A stretch of DNA of 64,000 bases from Hormiphora californensis (taxonomy: Eukaryota > Ctenophora > Tentaculata > Cydippida > Pleurobrachiidae): contig CM035362.1 of NCBI GenBank assembly GCA_020137815.1, forward strand, positions 4,812,008-4,876,007, read 5' to 3'. The notes beneath the pieces are model-generated. The model saw only the letters and a list, made by a program, of their open reading frames with translations, did not search any database and was not told the DNA's origin. Positions 60,910 to 64,000 of the stretch are shown in pieces. The first letter of the stretch is position 1; every line of letters begins with the position of its first letter. A program made the translations under genes and the position numbers.

Positions 60910-63900
60910 ATGAGGCGTCTGCTCATGACTGGTTTGTGGTTTGGGCTTTTTGATGCATTGTTTGTACCGGAGAACTGTCGGATTGAGGTGGATAGGGGAT
61001 TCCTGAAGAAGAAATGTGACACAGTTGGATTTGACGGGGTTATTGCGGGCTACAATCTGTACCAATGTCACAACTCCAACAACTACTACTACTCTATCCC
61101 TTCCATTTCCTACCGTTCTGAAACTTGGATCCTGAATGCAACTTGTCCTAAAGACCGGATTTCCTATGACATGTGTGGGTACCTGGACACTGATCTCTCG
61201 ACTGTTGGAGGAGTGGGAGGCGGTCCGATATGCGGCATACTCGGCTGTTCAAATCCGCGACTCGGGTGCAACCCCGACTAGCCAGCGACATGTGCTCATT
61301 TCACAGCTTCTTATGTCAAAACTTCCAGTCTGGAACACTGCAAGATTACTGCCAGAAGAACGGTAATTATATATGTGATGGGGTCTGCAATTCAGTCAAC
61401 TGTCACGACGAGGAACATTGTAACGGGTACACCTACGGGATGAAGTGTGGCAGTGCACAAATCACCCCCATGGACGTTTGCTTCATTGAGTGGCCGTGGA
61501 TTTGTCAATCATCAATTTTAATTGGCCAGGTGAAGAATACCTCAGCATGCGAACCGGTGTTATGATAGGCAGGATGGGAACGCAGTACTGTACAGGTTTG
61601 CACCTCTCAACACTGGGACTGGACAGGGAGGTTACCTCTCCTTAACTTTACCCGGTGTAGTACTATCAAGTGGAGTGCTGATATGGGGTTAATCATCCCT
61701 CCGGAATATGTGCGGGAGCGATACAGTTACTTTCCCGTTTGTACCAACTTCATGGACCAAACGAACTGCAGTGATCCCGACAGGGTTGCCCTTTACTGTC
61801 CCATCAACGGGTACCGATCGAGCGTTGCAAAGTTAATGGTGTGCGGAGAACTCCAGATTGGGTTGTGTGATGATGGTCTTGATACGCTGTGCGTCCAGCC
61901 ATCGGAACAGTGCCGAATCCACAAGCACCAGACTGTGCGATCTAAAATCGGACTGTACCCGTTCTGTTGATGAGAGGCAGTGTGAAAGTGTCACCGCTAA
62001 AGGGCCGGGGTGCCGGAGAAAGTTGAGACCGGAGGAAGGGGCCACGTCAATACCCATATTATGGCTGATGGACGGTGTGGTGGACTGTGTGAATGGAGAA
62101 GATGAGGTGGAGGGGAACTGGGAGAAGTGTGGGAGTGGAATTTACACGAGGTTTGTGACTGGGGATAGCGTGTGTGAGGATGTGCTTGTGTGCCGGTTCG
62201 GCCCCTCCGCAATTGTTCCCCAAAACTTGTTATGTGATGGCATAAACACGTGTGGTAGTGAGGATGGGGTTTGCCAGAAACATGTTACGAAGGTATTTCA
62301 AAGGTCCATCAAACAAGCGGGTGACGATTGGGTGAAGTATGTTGCGTTTTGCCAGCTTGGACTTGAGAGAACAATAACTGAGGATTGTGGAACAGTTCAA
62401 TTTACCCCCGTAGAAATGGGATCTATTTTCGGCGTTGCCAAATTTCCTGTCATCCATCTACCGGATTCGGTGAGTAGCTGTAGATATTTCTTTGGTGAGC
62501 AGTATGTGTATCTGGCGTGTAGTGGTCGATGTGGTAATTCTGCAAGGTGCCCCCTCCAAAGCACACCCCTCAAAACAACATCGTGCCCCGATCAATACAA
62601 GAATCGAGTCTACACCCTCTTCAAGGAGACCTCCCTTACATTCGTCCTAAAGAAGGAGGAGCACTTTGTCCAGGAGCTGTTCGAGTGTGATAACGGCGGA
62701 TGTCTAGAGTACCAGAAAGTCTGCAACCTGGTGGACGATTGTGGCGATGGGAGTGACGAGGGACGGTGTATCAACCATTTCAAGTGTCTCACATCCGGAC
62801 AGTACCTCTCTCTGGACAAGAAGTGCGATGGCGTGATTCATTGCTCTGACTACTCTGATGAGTGTAATGAACAATGCTCCAAGGCGATCCTGACACCCCT
62901 TCTAAAATGTATCGCCATAGTTGTTGGTCTTGTCGCCTCGTTCCTGAACATCTGGACACTGTATCACAATGTGAGGGACATCATAGTCGGGAATATGAAC
63001 GAGATAGCCCTCGCCAACCATGTCCTGGTGTCTATGGTTTCTGTCGGTGATGCCATGACAGGGGTCTACCTTCTTCTCATCACTATCTCAGACATTGTCC
63101 AGGGCGACAAGTACTGTCTCAACCAAACTACATGGCTATCTGGATGGCCGTGTGAGGCACTCGGTATTCTAAGCACTTTTGGAAGCTGTATCTCCGTTTA
63201 CTCCATGACCTTTCTGAGTATCAGTAGGGCCGTGGGGAGCAGTAGAAGCCTTTGCACTCAAACCCTACCCTGCGGCCCCTTCAAACTGGCTCTCGCACTA
63301 GGTATGTTTGCTGCCGTGATTTCTAGCCTACCCGTGGTCTTGACCAAGGCTAACAGCCGTCTGGAGGATATGTTTATTAATGGTCAAACTTGGAGTAAGC
63401 AACTAAAGTTCTTTGTGGGTGTCCAGGGGAAGGAAGAGCACTTGGAGGTTCTTGAGGGGTACTATGGACGTTTTCTGAAGATCAAAAGGGACAGTGAGGT
63501 AATGAAGTGGGACAAGATAACATCTTTAGTTCGTGGCATGTACACAGCGGATTATGGGAACCTAGAGGGACTGAATAATAAAGTTGGCTTCTATGGTAAT
63601 GAGGGAGTTTGCGTATTCAAATACTTTGTCATCCCCGATGACCCTCAATTTGCTTTTGTCCTGGCCTTTAAAGTGCTCAACATCTCTTGTTTGGCTATGA
63701 TTTGTTTCTGCTACGTTATCATTGGTTACTACACAAGACAGAGCGTCCAGAGGTTGATGGCGGCGGCACCTGCCGGAGAAAACCATGTGAACCCGGCGAT
63801 GAAGCAACGTCTCAAACTACAACAGAAGACCCAAAGAAAAGTCACCCTCATCATTGCGACAGATTTGATGTGCTGGCTACCCATGATGATCACATCCTGC

Positions 63901-64000
63901 TTCCACATGGCCGAGGTAATTGATGCGACCCCGTTCTACGACATATTTTCTGTCATAGTCCTGCCCATCAACTCTGTGCTAAATCCCATGATTTACAGCG
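60910..64000 (+). CDS. LDLa-domain class A GPCR (GRL101-like), N-terminal frame changes, 3' end off window
   Basis: From ATG 60910: MRRLLMTGLWFGLFDALFV, a probable signal peptide, then a Cys-rich ectodomain. Coding resemblance moves between frames: frame of 60910 to ~61270; another ~61285-61560 (QKNGNYICDGVCNSVNCHDE); again ~61650-61930 (CTNFMDQTNCSDPDRVALYC); finally an unbroken ~680-codon frame from ~61940 to the window end. That last frame has LDLa modules (CDLKSDCTRSVDERQC, CNLVDDCGDGSDEGRC, CDGVIHCSDYSDEC) and a rhodopsin-like 7TM domain: TM1 KCIAIVVGLVASFLNIW, TM3 with FLSISRAVG in place of DRY, CWLP in TM6, and LNPMIYS in TM7. No leucine-rich repeats seen. Such receptors occur in molluscs, cnidarians and others; ligands mostly unknown. 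The frame changes mean unannotated small introns, assembly indels, or decay of the ectodomain. MITE copy 13 sits just upstream. Confidence 0.78.

Noticed and set aside
1-64000. tRNA and rRNA genes
   Set aside because: No cloverleaf-like boxes or conserved rRNA stretches were noticed by eye; a covariance-model scan would be needed to exclude them.

Overview
The window is animal nuclear DNA. Coding exons are short and bounded by GT-AG junctions. The recognisable proteins are metazoan: the proteasome subunit PSMD1/Rpn2, an MRL-family (RIAM/lamellipodin) adaptor, an LDLa-domain class A GPCR and an SR-rich matrin-type zinc-finger protein. Intergenic and intronic DNA is crowded with fold-back elements, MITEs and a CR1/L2-type LINE. 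An invertebrate, perhaps an early-branching one, fits; the sequence alone does not settle the phylum. All function statements come from motifs and reading frames; no database search was run.

Layout. 0.4-8.5 kb: 5' part of an MRL adaptor gene on the minus strand, running off the left edge; a predicted four-exon gene for a 157-residue two-pass membrane protein lies on the plus strand inside its intron region. 8.6-14.7 kb: a LINE with both ORFs intact (PHD/zinc-knuckle ORF1; endonuclease plus reverse transcriptase ORF2), just upstream of the MRL start codon. 15.4-18.9 kb: palindromes, a fold-back element nested in another fold-back, and two weak candidate exons around them. 20.5-38.4 kb: a 14-exon gene for a ~2,116-residue RS-rich nuclear protein with five C2H2/matrin-like fingers. 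After exon 10 it has three tandem, alternative, phase-0 versions of the next exon; two (A and B) are long terminal exons with their own stops, the third (C) leads to the downstream exons. Exon A is split by a 1,855-bp fold-back element. 39.5-40.2 kb: a two-exon secreted-protein gene (minus). 41.2-46 kb: another fold-back, pogo-like MITEs, a degenerate small membrane-protein gene and hairpins. 46.2-57.7 kb: 15 minus-strand exons covering the C-terminal two thirds of PSMD1; its first intron here holds an inverted second copy of the small membrane-protein gene, itself split by a fold-back. 57.7-60.7 kb: a minisatellite built from the PSMD1 splice acceptor, then retroelement scraps. 60.9-64 kb: the GPCR, open at the right edge.

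Main themes. Long fold-back elements with 4-bp target duplications sit inside coding sequence in two places, and precise removal restores the reading frame in both. A 109-bp MITE with 8-bp target duplications (hAT-like) occurs 13 times, several times at PSMD1 exon edges, and once its target duplication is exactly the 5' splice site. The three-way exon duplication in the RS/zinc-finger gene is the most interesting host-gene feature.
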